Below are positions 9,767 through 21,947 of a stretch of 64,000 bases of DNA, in pieces. This DNA is from Lotus japonicus. Lineage: Eukaryota > Streptophyta > Magnoliopsida > Fabales > Fabaceae. Each line of letters opens with the position of its first letter. Within the stretch, counting starts at the first letter, position 1. The notes below the pieces were generated by a model. The model was not told where the DNA came from and did not search any database. It saw nothing but the letters and a program-made list of their open reading frames with translations. The DNA is taken from contig NC_080046.1 of the NCBI RefSeq assembly GCF_012489685.1, positions 59,820,195 through 59,884,194 on the forward strand, written 5' to 3'. The position numbers were made by a program, and so were the translations under genes.

Positions 9767-12677
9767 AGTGCGAATAAACCATAACTCATTTTACTTGTGT
9801 TTGAAGACAGGAGAATCTTAGGAAAACATCAATCAGAATGAGAAATGAAGAGAACGAGAAAAAAATAGTGGCGATATATGATTTCATATAAAGAGTAAGA
9901 AGTGAGAGATAAAGAGAAAAATATGGTATTAGTGAGATGTCGCCGTTGTTTGGTGTCATAACGGTTGAATAAAACATTAATATTATTTTTATGAATAAAT
10001 TTTGGTACTTCTACCACGAAGTGCATTATTTTATTTTAGTTTTTAATATGAAATTGTTGTTGCAATTTTAATTTGAGTGTGTTATAAGTTAAAAAAAATT
10101 AAATATATTATTAACAATCCAACATAATCTAAGGGTTCAAGCACTCACTTATAAATTATAATAATTGCAAACAACACATATTTGTGAGTGTTTTGTTCAT
10201 TATAGGGTAAATTTCACTTATAAATTAATGATTGTATGATATTTCATCATTAATTTATTTTCCCCGAGAAGGGTGTGTGTAAGAGTTGTGTTGATAGACA
10301 TTTGTACTTTCTTCTATAAGTAACTCATGATTCCGGAAGTGTGCTTTGGTTGGTAGCGGTAGCCTAAACCGAACCCAGCCAATTTTTTGTCCATAATTTT
10401 TTTTAAACTCCCATTAAATTTAGTTGCAAACTTGTATTTTTGTGTGAAGATAGCCGTTTGAAAGTGAATTTCAATTTAATAAATACAACTAGAACAATTT
10501 TGTTTCAATAATAAAGGAGAATAAAAAAAAGAAACTAAATCTATGGTAGAGGAGCAGTGCAAGCAAAAATAAGGTACCTAAGTAGTATATACGAATATTT
10601 AAGCTGGTTGAAAATATATAAACTCCATTTCATAAAAAAAATCTAAACTCGAATAGCGATAAAATTCCAAAACAATTTTTAATCGTCCATGATACGTAAC
10701 CTTGATAGTTCCAAACTAAGAGAATATCCAAATTCTTACATTTTCATTCAAATAAAATTGTATTTTATCTTGTCTACATATGATCGATGATACTTCAGTT
10801 TAATATATATTGTTGTAAAATGTTGTTTAATTAGTAGGTGGTTTAATCTTAGTTGGTGGTTTAATCTCTAGGTAATGTGTATGATTATGATAAAGAATTT
10901 ATTGAGAGATTTATGTCTGTTTAATGTGATATCAGAATTCCGTAAAATAAAATGTGATATTAGAATTTCGAAGAAATTAATTTCATGACTACCAATTATT
11001 GTGTGATTGGGCAGAAATTAGTCATCTTATTTCATCCAATACAACTTTTTTTTTTCAATCCAAACATAACTAATCAAGTCCATCTTTTATTAGTTGAGCC
11101 CAACTATGCAGCCGAGAACCCTTTGTAGCCTAAGTAAGCCCAATTGGAAGCTGCTTTATTATAGTAATAACTAATTTTTCTTACCAAAATAAAAAGAAGA
11201 CTCAACGTTCAAAAAAAAAAAGTAGCCTATTGAAGTTATTTTAACAAGAAGACTAGCCGTAGGCTACTTTTTTTTCCATAAGAATCAACTATCAATCATA
11301 TATTACCTCATCTAACCTTTGAATCCCACAATGCATTAAATTAATTGAAGTATAAAAAGTATATGTCTCAGTTTTACTAGGATTGAGCTGGTAATAAGGA
11401 GTTAAATTAGTCTGCATGCATGAGCTTACTTTAAAATTTCGGAGTATATTGAAAAGATATATAGAAGGGTTTCATCAATTAATTAACCAGCTTGAACAAT
11501 GAGAATATGAGATCAATAATAGATTATCATGTGTATATAATATAGAGTATCGGAATGCGTTGAAATTGAATTTTCTGCAGGCAGGTTGGTGTAGCACAGC
11601 GTGAGTCATTTTACACAATTACTTGTCTTCATTATGGATTTTTAAATCAATAATGAATATGCTGACAAATTTGGTCACTTGCGCACTTATTGTATTTTGT
11701 AAACTTGTACGCAATTGTTGCTTGCTTACATGCATGCCACACAATCACCTTGTCTTTTATCACAAAATAGTGTGATCTGGGAATTCACACTTCACACAAC
11801 AGGACTATTCAATCGTGAGCATGGGCATATATATGACTAGTACTTAAGTTGTTATTTGCCTGTTTTCCTCCACTGCGAGGGTCTAGCTAGCTAGGTTTGC
11901 CTATAGAGTTTTATTGAATGTAAAACAGACAACATTGTCAGCCTTCTTTGGTAGTTTATGAGCATATAGTGTGAAAGCAAAATAGTGAAACAAATGTGTG
12001 AAATAAAATACGTGAAGAAATAAGTAGATTTTATGTGTATTTGGTTTGAGATAATTAGTAAATAGAAAGAATGCTTTGTTTGGTATTTTAATGAAAAAGG
12101 GGAAGGCAAGGAATGATTAATTGATGAAGGAGGATGGCAGGACGAAAATTATCCTAGCCAAGAATATAATTCTTTCTTGTTCGAGGTAGGAAAGATCTTT
12201 AGACGGAAGAAACAATAAAAGATAGTTTTTTCATTGTATGAAGGCTAGATTCCTTAAACTAATTAAGGAATGCTTGGAAGTGGCATGATCCATTTTAAGG
12301 AATATTCTAGAATGAGTAAAATGAAATTGAAACTAAATGTTAGTTGGAGGCGACCGGTGGTTGGCGCATCTCCAACTCGATCATATGTTATATGGCTTTG
12401 ATGCGGTAACGAATATCGAAAAGTCCATCATAAAGATCAACAAATAACTTGTTAGATGAGTTTGAATATCAAAATTTAAGCGAAATCCCGACCATGAGGC
12501 AATACAACTGTTGTTGGTGGATCGACGGCTCGCGGCAGAGTGAGGATGGGAACTGCCGAGCGGCAGAAGAAAGGCCAAGGAAGAGGGTGATGGTGGTGGA
12601 TCTAGTGGCCGAGGGAGAAGGTGAGGGTGGCGGAAGAGGAGGGAGGCAAGTGGAATAGGTTGAATCATTTCAGGGAG
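9767..12677. other. AT-rich intergenic region
   Basis: I find no supported gene. There is a small inverted repeat (AAAAAGTAGCCTA at about 11214-11229, complement at 11258-11272). A GC-richer block at 12345-12660 has an apparent open frame (12449-12658) dominated by Gly, Arg and Glu without domain character; its purine-rich style recurs at 16205-16350 on the other side of the next insertion. Confidence 0.5.
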
Positions 12678-12860
12678 TGTTAGGATACATTAGTTACTCA
12701 TATTATTCTAGGGAATATTATGTTACTATTCTTTACTTTGTTTTCAAGCATTCTTTTGGAATATTCCTTGTAATCATATCACTATAAATAAATCCATTTT
12801 GATCTACCACAATTGTAGTGAGAGCAATCACTTCTTACATGGTATCAGAGCTGAGTCGAA
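12678..12860 (+). mobile_element. Short-LTR (Copia/TRIM-like) remnant with primer-binding site
   Basis: A TG...CA segment, TGTTAGGATAC to CTTCTTACA (12678-12839, 162 bp), is followed immediately by TGGTATCAGAGC (12840-12851), the classic primer-binding site complementary to initiator tRNA-Met. The LTR's 3' part (ACAATTGTAGTGAGAGCAAT) recurs in diverged form at about 16186-16205, beyond the CACTA element that interrupts it. The element therefore seems to have had a tiny internal region and is broken by the CACTA insertion. Confidence 0.65.
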
Positions 12861-15112
12861 CCGTGATAAATTCATCTTGCACTACAAAAAAACTGTCATT
12901 TAGTGGGGGGTTTTTAATGGGGGTTTCCGAAACCCCCGCAAATGTCGTTAACTTTTTAAAGTTAAGGGGGGTTTTACTAAACCCCGTAATTAACTCACGG
13001 ATTTTTTCTAATTTTCCCTCGTTTATTTCAGATCCCTTTCCTAATTACCTCTCTCACGACTCACACCTCTCATCTCTCTGCAACTCTCACCATGAAACCC
13101 TAGATCTAGCAACCGATCATTGTTTCTCCACTCTCTTCTCTCACCGATCGTTCACTCTCTTCTCTCACGGATTTTTGTTTTCGAGCACAGAATCAGTTCT
13201 TGAAGAGCGATTGAGTTCGATTCACTGCTCAACTGTTTCATGGCTTCACTGCTCAAAGGTTGGTTCATTCTTCTTCAACCCTCTTTCTTCGTCAATCGTT
13301 CCTTCAATTTCAGCATTTTCTGTTCTCTGATTTGGTTTCGCTGCATGCGTTTTCGATTCTCTCTGCAACCTTCGCTGTTGCTGTTGTAACAGTTTCGAAT
13401 CATTTGAAAATTGTTTGATACTATCTATGGAATTTTTAGCTTGCGTTGGGAGTAGATACCTAATTTTCTTGGTATTTTTATCCTGGTTTCTGAGGCATAC
13501 ACACTGTTCGGTTAATTGATTGCCTGAATTTATAAGCATATTACCATTGAAGTTTTAATGCCTATAAACTGTTCGACAAAATTCCTGACTGGTTTTCTCT
13601 CTTTCCCTTCATGTCTCCGTTGAGTTTTTTTGATGCGAATCAAGTCAGTATGATGCTTGCTGATGGTGTTCCGAGAACGCTGAGAAGCTGGATTGAAATG
13701 GGACTCCGGGTTTGAACAATCTAACTTTCCTTATGCTATGTCGATTTGATGGTTTTTGTCACTCGTAATGGAACATGAAAATCTGAATATGCTATGTCGA
13801 TTTGTCGCTTGAATGATTGTCAAATCTTAAATAGCTGAAATATTAGACTTGTGAGTTAACATGTTTGCTTTGATGAAATCTGACATATCCTATTAATACT
13901 ATTACTCACAAAATAATGAGTACTGAAACTTCCACATGGTGGATAAACAGGTTCTAAGCTATGACTTTGTCTATTGGAAGCTTGGGTACATCCATTGTTT
14001 CTTCATGATATAGTTTCTACTTAAATTTCATCGAGTTGATTTGTCTTTCAAAGCCAATAGCTTATCGTTGTGACCACCAGTGCATATGGCACCATACATG
14101 AATTTCCATGATTCCGTAGTTTCTTTTATAGCATTAGTAAAAAATGTTTTAATGTTGCTTACTTGGATTCAGGTTATGTACACTTAACCCTTGACATGCA
14201 ATTATTAGTAAAAAATGTGAAACTGAGGCTGCGAGTCAGGTTAACTTCATTACCTTCATAAAACCTAGAGCATAAATTTCATAAACCTGTTACATGGATG
14301 ATATCACTTTGCATTTTCCATGTAACAACTATGCAATATACACTATTATAATGAGATTCCTGATGATGGAACCACTTTAAGCTTAGTGGGACAAATTTAA
14401 CTTTATCCTCATACTTGCCTAAAAAATGACAAATAAATCAGCACATGTTAGAGTATATATGATTTGGCTTCATTTCCTAATATTCTCTCAGTTCTCATTG
14501 CTTTGTGATAGTATGTGTGACTGCTTGGACTTGTTAACAAATAAGTTGGATGAACACAGCCAGGATGAGGAGACGAATGGAAGATTGTCTGGTATTAGTA
14601 TATTCTCTTCCAGTAATGAACCAGCCTATATGGATACTGTGTATCCTGTTTTCAGGTGCTACTTCACTTTGTTCCAGTTTGCAATTGCCAGTCTTCTATT
14701 CCACATCCTAAGTTCCTAACTCTGACCAAAGTACTACATGTCATTTATAAAAGTGTTTTGCAATTTAAAAACTGTTTTTAGTTCAAATCGATAAATTAAA
14801 AAAAAAGTTTAAAATGAACTCTTACTAATTTTTCAGATTATAGATGCCCTGAAAGTATTGCTCATGTGCCTAGTTAAAAAATGAGATAGACACTTTTCAT
14901 CAGCAAATTATAAAATCTTACCTTATACTAATGTGTTAGTCTAGTGTGTATGGATTTCTATGTAACTGAATGATGACATCACCATAAATTTTTGTTATGC
15001 TGAGTTATCAATTTGTTAGAGGCAGTTAGATGGTTAGCTACTGTTGAAAACTTTATATATGTTGTAAATCACAGTGTTAATTCAAGAGAAGAGTTCATTC
15101 AGTTCACTCTAA

Positions 15113-15214
<102 letters not shown>

Positions 15215-15239
15215 TTACTATCTCACTATCTAATTCATC

Positions 15240-15387
15240 TTGGAAGGAATTGGATGAGGGGCTCATGAAGGTTAAGGAGATGGAGATGAAAGACTTTGAG
15301 ATGTTAGCCGATAAGTTCAACGACCTACTACTTTCCTTGATACAACAGACCAACGATCTTAGTGGGATATGCCGCAAACACCGGTGA
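15240..15387 (+). other. Exon-like open block in CACTA element 2, origin unknown
   Basis: After the microsatellite the plus strand stays open with a plausible amphipathic-helix protein (WKELDEGLMKVKEMEMKDFE and IQQTNDLSGICRKHR) to a stop at 15385-15387. The composition looks like real coding sequence, perhaps a captured exon. I do not recognise the family. Confidence 0.35.
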
Positions 15388-16487
15388 AGTCACCGGTTTT
15401 CCAAGTATGGTTTTTACGACTAGTTTTCACATATCAGTTTCTTAAGAATTAATTAATGGGTTAATAACTCATTCAATATTTCTTTTTCATGTATCTAGGG
15501 GTTGTGAATGAATGGAGATATGCTTAAGCTAGATGGATCGAAAGAGGAAACGAAATGAAGTATTCAAACTGCTGCTGCTGTATTTTGGAAGAAACTCTCA
15601 GCAAAGTATTTATCTAACTCTTGTCTATTCTGTCAATATATGTAGGTATTTATTGGTTAACTTAGATGAACTTGGTTTGCACATGGTAGTATAACAAAGA
15701 AATGCTCTCTTACTGAGGTTCTGTACTTTTGCACATTTAGTTGATTTTGAGTATTATTACTATCACCAATTAGTTAAGTTGGTTGTCTATCATGAAGCTT
15801 GCAGACTTTTCCTAGAAGTAAGTAAGTAGACTTCTAGACCATTCTATGTTTCAATTTTCATGAGGGATGATAAGTTATCTAGAGATGCTAGAGGTCCCTA
15901 ATGACATAGAAACAGTGTAAATAATCTCTTACATTTAAGGGAGGTTGAAAACTCCCGTTAAAAAATGCTTGCAGATAAGGGAGGTTTAAAACCCCCGCTA
16001 AAAACCCCCGCTAAATTTATATGCATGTACCAGGGTTTGCTGAAAAACCCCGTTAATGATTTGTGGGGAGTGTAACTTCGGGATTTTTCAAAACCCCGCT
16101 AAGTAACTCGCGGGGGTTGAAAACCCCCACTAAAGGCAAAAAAAACCCCCGCTAAATAACGTTTTTTTTTGTAGTGTTGATCCCCCACAATTATGGTGAG
16201 AGCAATCATTTCTGATAGGGAGGATGAGGGCCGCCGAAAGGAGGGCCATATTCCATGACGAGGGTCGGTGGTAGCTCATAGCAACGAAGGAGGTATACCT
16301 AGGATGAGATTGATGGTAAGGTGCAACAAAGGAGCGATTGGGAAAGGGCCGACGCTAAATTTCGACACTAATAACACCATTTCTTGTAGTGGTAATTTGA
16401 ACTCATCATATATTGAACTAATGAGCTCCTTTACATGCATGAGCTAATATATTGAACCATAACCATCGACAAATGGCGAAATGCATG

Positions 16488-16488
<1 letters not shown>

Positions 16489-16524
<36 letters not shown>
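16489..16524. repeat. (TA)18 microsatellite
   Basis: A pure TA run. GAAATGCATGTTATAT occurs on its left side and again at 16539-16554, so a short segment was duplicated around it. Confidence 0.95.
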
Positions 16525-16525
<1 letters not shown>

Positions 16526-16555
16526 TTTTTTTTAAAATCGAAATGCATGTTATAT

Positions 16556-17875
16556 ACTTTGGGAAGAAGATAACTTAAAAGCCATATATAAAGCACACGC
16601 ACGCACTAAAGTTTCCAACACGTAGAGCAACATCAAAGACGAGATTTTCCCAAAAGTAAAAGCTTTATTAGATTGTCTAGAGTACTTATATATCTCATTT
16701 ACGTACTTTAATTTTTTTTCAGATTTTCTTTTTCCTAGGCACCATTTTAAATTTTATTTCCTAGCTTTTTAATTTGATAATTAACATAGTAGTAGTCATA
16801 TTCTTATAATTACTAGTCAGTCCAATATTCTAGGTGGATTATATTTTGGTTTGAGTTATTATATAACCCAAAGTTAAAGAACATGCATGCAATACCATAA
16901 ACTTCCAGAAAAATCTCAACAAATTTAAACTATGTCAATAATTATCACAATTTATTTTATATCATTACATATAAAATAAAATAAAATTACAATTAAATAA
17001 GATCAATAACTTAAGAGTATAAATGATGTAAGAAACTTGTATGAAAAATAAAGTAAAAATTATACCTCGCATAATGAAGTTATGAGATAAGAGAAGTGAA
17101 AACATACTATTTATATTTATGGTTTTTAAACATATGTAATTACACACACCTTTAGACATACGATTTTGTTAAAAGTCTCATATTAGCTAGAGATGTAACC
17201 AAACAAGTGTTTATATATAAAAGGTAGCTAAAACAACTATCAACTTTTGAGCTAGCTTTTAAATTGAGTTAGGCCTCCCTAATTTTAATAGATTTTTTTG
17301 GCAATTTTTTATCATCGCAAATTATAAAGTAGAAAATTATATGTATGTTTGAAAGTTTGTCTAAAGTGTTTGGGATTCTCGTATCCTTATTTTTATTAGT
17401 AATATTTATAAAAAAAATTACAGAGCTTGAGATGAGAGGCATGACATCACATCAGTGGACTCCTGGTGGAGCATGATCATGCAATCACTGGTTACATGGA
17501 AACTTTCGTGTACTGTTGTTGGAGGACGAGCATGCATGCATATCCAATATTTGCAACAAGAGATGAACATGTTCAATTTTATAGTCCAAATTAAAGGGGC
17601 ATCGTGATTTACACATGGCTTCCATTTTCTGTTTATCTTCTCATTCCTCATTCCTCATTCCTCAACATGTTCCAAGTGATTTTCCTTTTGTGCTTATTTG
17701 GTTAGTTAAAATGGACCAATACGACTGCGAATATCCCTCATTCATCTTTTCCATTTTGAGTTAGTTACTTAACCAACAACGTTATTTTATAGCTGAATAA
17801 TATTGGTTATTCTAAAGGCCTTATTTCATGATTAATAATTCTAGAGTAGTACAATATTGCTGTAATTTTGCATGA
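16556..17875. other. AT-rich spacer without recognised genes
   Basis: No supported coding sequence. The open frames at 16965-17159 and 17418-17651 have no domain similarity I can name. Confidence 0.5.
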
Positions 17876-17883
17876 GTTATGCC

Positions 17884-18785
17884 CAGTGACGGATCCAGGA
17901 CCCCCTGACTAGGGGGTTCAAATTTTTCACATGAAAACATCGGTAAAAATATAATTAAAAACAACTTTAATATGTTTATACATAAGAAATTATGCAAGTC
18001 ATAGTTGTCATCTACGTGATTTCATATTATGAAATCGTTGAACAATTTACACTAGCAGTAGCGATCCTTTTCTCCCCTCAATCAAAGGAAAACTGAATAA
18101 AGTTAAATCTTACATAAGACTTGTAGAAATATATAAAAACGACTTTCTCTTATCATTTTACTTACTAACGGAAATAGCAGCCCAAATAAATAAAAACAGA
18201 GGAAAAAATACTTGTCATTTGAAATTTTATATCTGCAAATATTTATGTATATATGCACATGTATATGTATGTATGATTCATTAATATTTATGTATATATG
18301 CACATGCAAAATATCTTAGTTTAAATTGACCAACTGAGGTGAGAAATCTAAACTGAAAATACCAGAAAAAATATATTTTTCTCATCGAACGTTTCCAATT
18401 CAGTAAAGATTAGATAAATGAATAATTCGATTGTCTTCAAGAATTAAGTATCTAAATCGAAACAGAAAAATTAAACAAAGGAAGCATAATTTGAGATTGA
18501 ACTATTTTGCAGACGATGATTCTGATTGCAGTTCTCACATCTCAGTTGAGTGGGACTTAGGCAGCGAGAGAAAGATGGTGAGTGGCTGAGTGCGCGTGTG
18601 TGTGAGAGAGTGAGAGGAGTAAGTGATGGTAAGTCTTTAGTGCAAATAGGTGCAAAACTTGGTCTACTAGTATAATTTTAAATTTTCAGGGGTTCAAAAA
18701 ATATATTATATAGGAGTGTAAGTGCAAAAAAAATTTGTTCAGGGGGTTCATCTGAACCCCTCACTTCCAAGTAGATCCGCCCATG
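17884..18785. mobile_element. Non-autonomous hAT-type element
   Basis: The left end is CAGTGACGGATCC; the right end reverse-complemented is CATGGGCGGATC, an imperfect terminal inverted repeat of about 12 bp. The flanks carry a perfect 8-bp duplication, GTTATGCC (17876-17883 and 18786-18793), the hAT signature. Length is 902 bp. There is no transposase reading frame. Sequences just inside both ends (AGGGGGTTCA-type blocks at 17911 and 18742) are also repeated in inverted fashion. Confidence 0.9.
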
Positions 18786-18793
18786 GTTATGCC

Positions 18794-19354
18794 TCCTCCA
18801 GTCCTCCATTGCATTCTCCTTTTATAGAAAAGAGAACATAAATATAATGTCAATCGGACGGTCCAAATACAGATCTACGAGAGTGGGACCACAAAAATGA
18901 ACGGTGCAAACTTATTGATGACCACCAGCTCTTCTTGTGTAAAATTAATTGGTGAAAAATGACATATTACCAACGGAAAGTGGGAAAGTGTTGGACACCT
19001 TGAAGACCTTAGATCTAGAAGCCTTTGTTAAAGGAGTCTTTGCCAAATTTTAGTACTACAAAACTTTACTCACCCAAATGTTAATTAACAATTTGGCTTA
19101 AATATCTTTTTATCGTGGACCGAATTTAGTCCATCATTGAAATAAAATTTCGTTTGGGTCTCCTTAATTTTTGTATTTTCTAATTTCAGTCTCCTTTATG
19201 GCCCGAGTTAATTACACGTCCGATAAAAGATGATGTGATCTCATACATGCCATTTAATGAGGTGGTGTGACATTAAGTGCCTACACCTCAACCAATTAAG
19301 AATTTTAATCACTAATTAATCGAATCTAACCTTAAGTCGTGAATTACCAAACAA
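18794..19354. other. Short spacer between hAT element and Helitron-type terminus
   Basis: Non-coding; nothing recognisable. Confidence 0.5.
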
Positions 19355-20518
19355 CTAGGTAATATACCCGTGCGTTGCACGGGTTTTTTTAACATTATAT
19401 AATAATGATTATAGTTTAAATTATTACATAAATATTAAAATAGTTATTATTTTAAAATAAAAATAATAATTGTGTTCAACATTTCAATAATTTCAAAAAA
19501 AAAAGACTTTTCAATAGTATTGGAGTTCTCTTTGTAAATAATTAATATTACTTAAATTTAATTACTAATATTTAATAATCAGCATTATATCATTTTATAA
19601 AATTAATTATTTATTTATTTAATAATGTGAAACATAATACAATCCATTTTAAAAAAATTAAGCAATAATTTTTTAATACCATAAAAAAAGTTGTTTTTAC
19701 CATTTTTTATACTTTTTACTGAGAAAGTCATTTTTTGGGAAGGACAATCACAATTTCCCAAACAGGTTTACACATGTTAAAATCGAGAAAAATAAAGTAA
19801 TTTCATTTGTTCAACTATAATAAGATATAAATTAAATAGATTAAGTATTATGTAATAAATTTATATTTATTCAACTTTGGTCATAACTTTTTTCTACTAA
19901 GTTTGCTCAAAATCATTTTTACTAATATATAATAAGATTATAAAATTATATTGAGATTGTTTCTTCAAATAAAACACACATACGTTATAGTTCATGGTAA
20001 ATACCTTATAGCGTTATTTTTAAATTTAAACTATTTTACCTAAATTATTTATTGATAACATTATTTTGTCATTAATCAAGTTTAATTTTTGTTATTTTTC
20101 CCTTATGCAAAATTCAAGTCAATTTTTATGTTTACAGCTGCTTGGAGGAGATTCTCTTTGCTCCTATCTCTCGGCTGTCTCTCCGTGCACTACAAAAAAA
20201 AAAGCCATTTTGCGGCGCTTTTGGAAGCATTTTGCGGCGGTTTTAACCGCCGCAGAATGTATACTGGGGCGTTTCCTCGAGCGCCGCAGTTACGAGCGTC
20301 GGGGGCCGTTCTGCGGCGCTTACATCCAAGCGTTGGAATAACCGCCGCAGTATATAGCGGCGGTTAAAAGCGCCGCAAAACCTGTAATTCATTCCGCCTC
20401 TGTTTTGCGGCGGTTTGTAACCGCCGCAAAGTTCTACAGTGAGTTTTTTTTTGCTACAGGGAGTTTTAAAATAGTTTTTCAAATTTTTTTAAAAGTCAAA
20501 TTATATATTTAATTTAAT

Positions 20519-20715
20519 CACTAAATAAAATGAAACTTATAATCTTTATAAAATGATCTCTTTAAATAAAATGAAGCTTATAATCTTTTATAATATGATC
20601 TCTTTAAATAAAATGAAACTTATAATCTTTATAAAATGATCTCTTTAAATAAAATGAAGCTTATAATCTTTATAAAATGATCTCTTTAAATAAAATGAAG
20701 CTTATAATATTTATA
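20519..20715. repeat. Tandem repeat of ~43 bp, about 4.5 copies
   Basis: A unit of the form CTAAATAAAATGAARCTTATAATCTTTATAAAATGATCT is repeated with few changes, so the array is young or homogenised. It lies just inside the left subterminal array of CACTA element 3. Confidence 0.9.
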
Positions 20716-21111
20716 AACAGTAGTAAAGAAATCAACCAATTCCAAACACCTTGGAAATATGCCAAATGTACTAGCACTTTCATCCACCCAAATGTATTTA
20801 AAGGATTCATAAAAAGTAACTTACAAAATAGAAGTATAATATGATCAAGTACAACTTACAAAATAAGTGTTTATCACATAATAAGTGTGGATAGGGGATT
20901 AATGCAAAATACTAAATATGACAAAATAAATTGGACTTGTACTTAACTCTACAAAATAGAAGTAAGGTCACATTAGCATTATCACCATAAATTGATCAAC
21001 TTTTCCAGTGTCCAGTCACAAAGATAAGAGTGAAAGAGAAATAGAAAACAGTGAAGAGCTAGGGAAACATTGAAACAAGATGAACACACTTGAAATCTAA
21101 AGCTTCAATAC

Positions 21112-21292
21112 CTGGTTAGGTGGCCCTTGACCTCCAAACTGTTGCATGAAAGAATTCATTCGTTCCTCTAAAGCTTGAAATTTCGCATTGCTCTCCTGCA
21201 ATTCTGATTTCATGGCATTCCATTCAGCCAATGTGATGCCAGCAAATTGCGAGCTACTAGAGCTGCTAGCAGATGTGATGGTGGTGCCAAGG
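21112..21292 (-). pseudogene. En/Spm-type transposase C-terminal exon remnant
   Basis: The minus strand reads SSSSSSQFAGITLAEW, then a coiled segment ELQESNAKFQALEERMNSF and MQQFGGQGPPNQ, followed by a GT donor at 21110-21111. This Ser-rich stretch plus short coiled coil with Gln-rich tail resembles the C-terminus of plant En/Spm transposase-associated proteins (Transposase_24/Ptta). The remainder of the protein is missing, so the element is not autonomous. Confidence 0.55.
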
Positions 21293-21784
21293 TTTCAGGA
21301 ATCATTACATACAGATATAGCAATTTGGTTTAGTTAACTCAAATTTCAAAGCCTCAATCAATGATAAGAAAAAGGATGAAGAAAGATGAAACATACAGAG
21401 GTACAAATTCAAAGAAAATAGCAATCAACGCTTGAACTATCAACGCTAGAAGCTATTATGTTACGAAACCACATTCACTGAGTGAAGTGAAAGCACAACT
21501 GAGAAGAAATTGAAACCAAGAACTAGGTGCTTACCTTCAATCAAAGACCAAAATCTGAGTGAGAACTGAGAACCGAGAGCACAAACACCAGTTTTGATGA
21601 GAATGTGGAAATCTGAAACCTAAAATCCCTAATTCCTAACCAAATCAAACAGATCCAAATCAAAAACCTGAAATCTAAAACCTAAAATCCCTAATTCCTG
21701 ATCAATTCGCGAGATGAAACGAAGTGCTTACCTTCAATCAATGACTGAGCTTCAATCTGGAACGCCATTTACGTGAGCTTTGCT

Positions 21785-21947
21785 TCTGAGGTGTTCGCCA
21801 TCGCTGAGAGATGAAGAATCACGATGCTGAGCGAGATGAAGAATTACGATGCTAAGAGAGGTGAAGAATCACGATGCTGAGAAGAATCGCGATGCTGAGA
21901 GAGGAGTGAAGAATCACGATGTTGAGAAGAATCGCGATGCTGAGAGA
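21785..21947. repeat. Minisatellite of GATGCTGAG-type units
   Basis: Units such as GTGAAGAATCACGATGCTGA and AGAATCGCGATGCTGAGAG are repeated six to seven times. The LTR element inserted at its right end, using AGAGA from within the array as target. Confidence 0.8.

Noticed and set aside
20066..20482. Cys/Arg/Ala-rich open frames
   Set aside because: They are readings of the GCGGCGG subterminal repeats of CACTA element 3.
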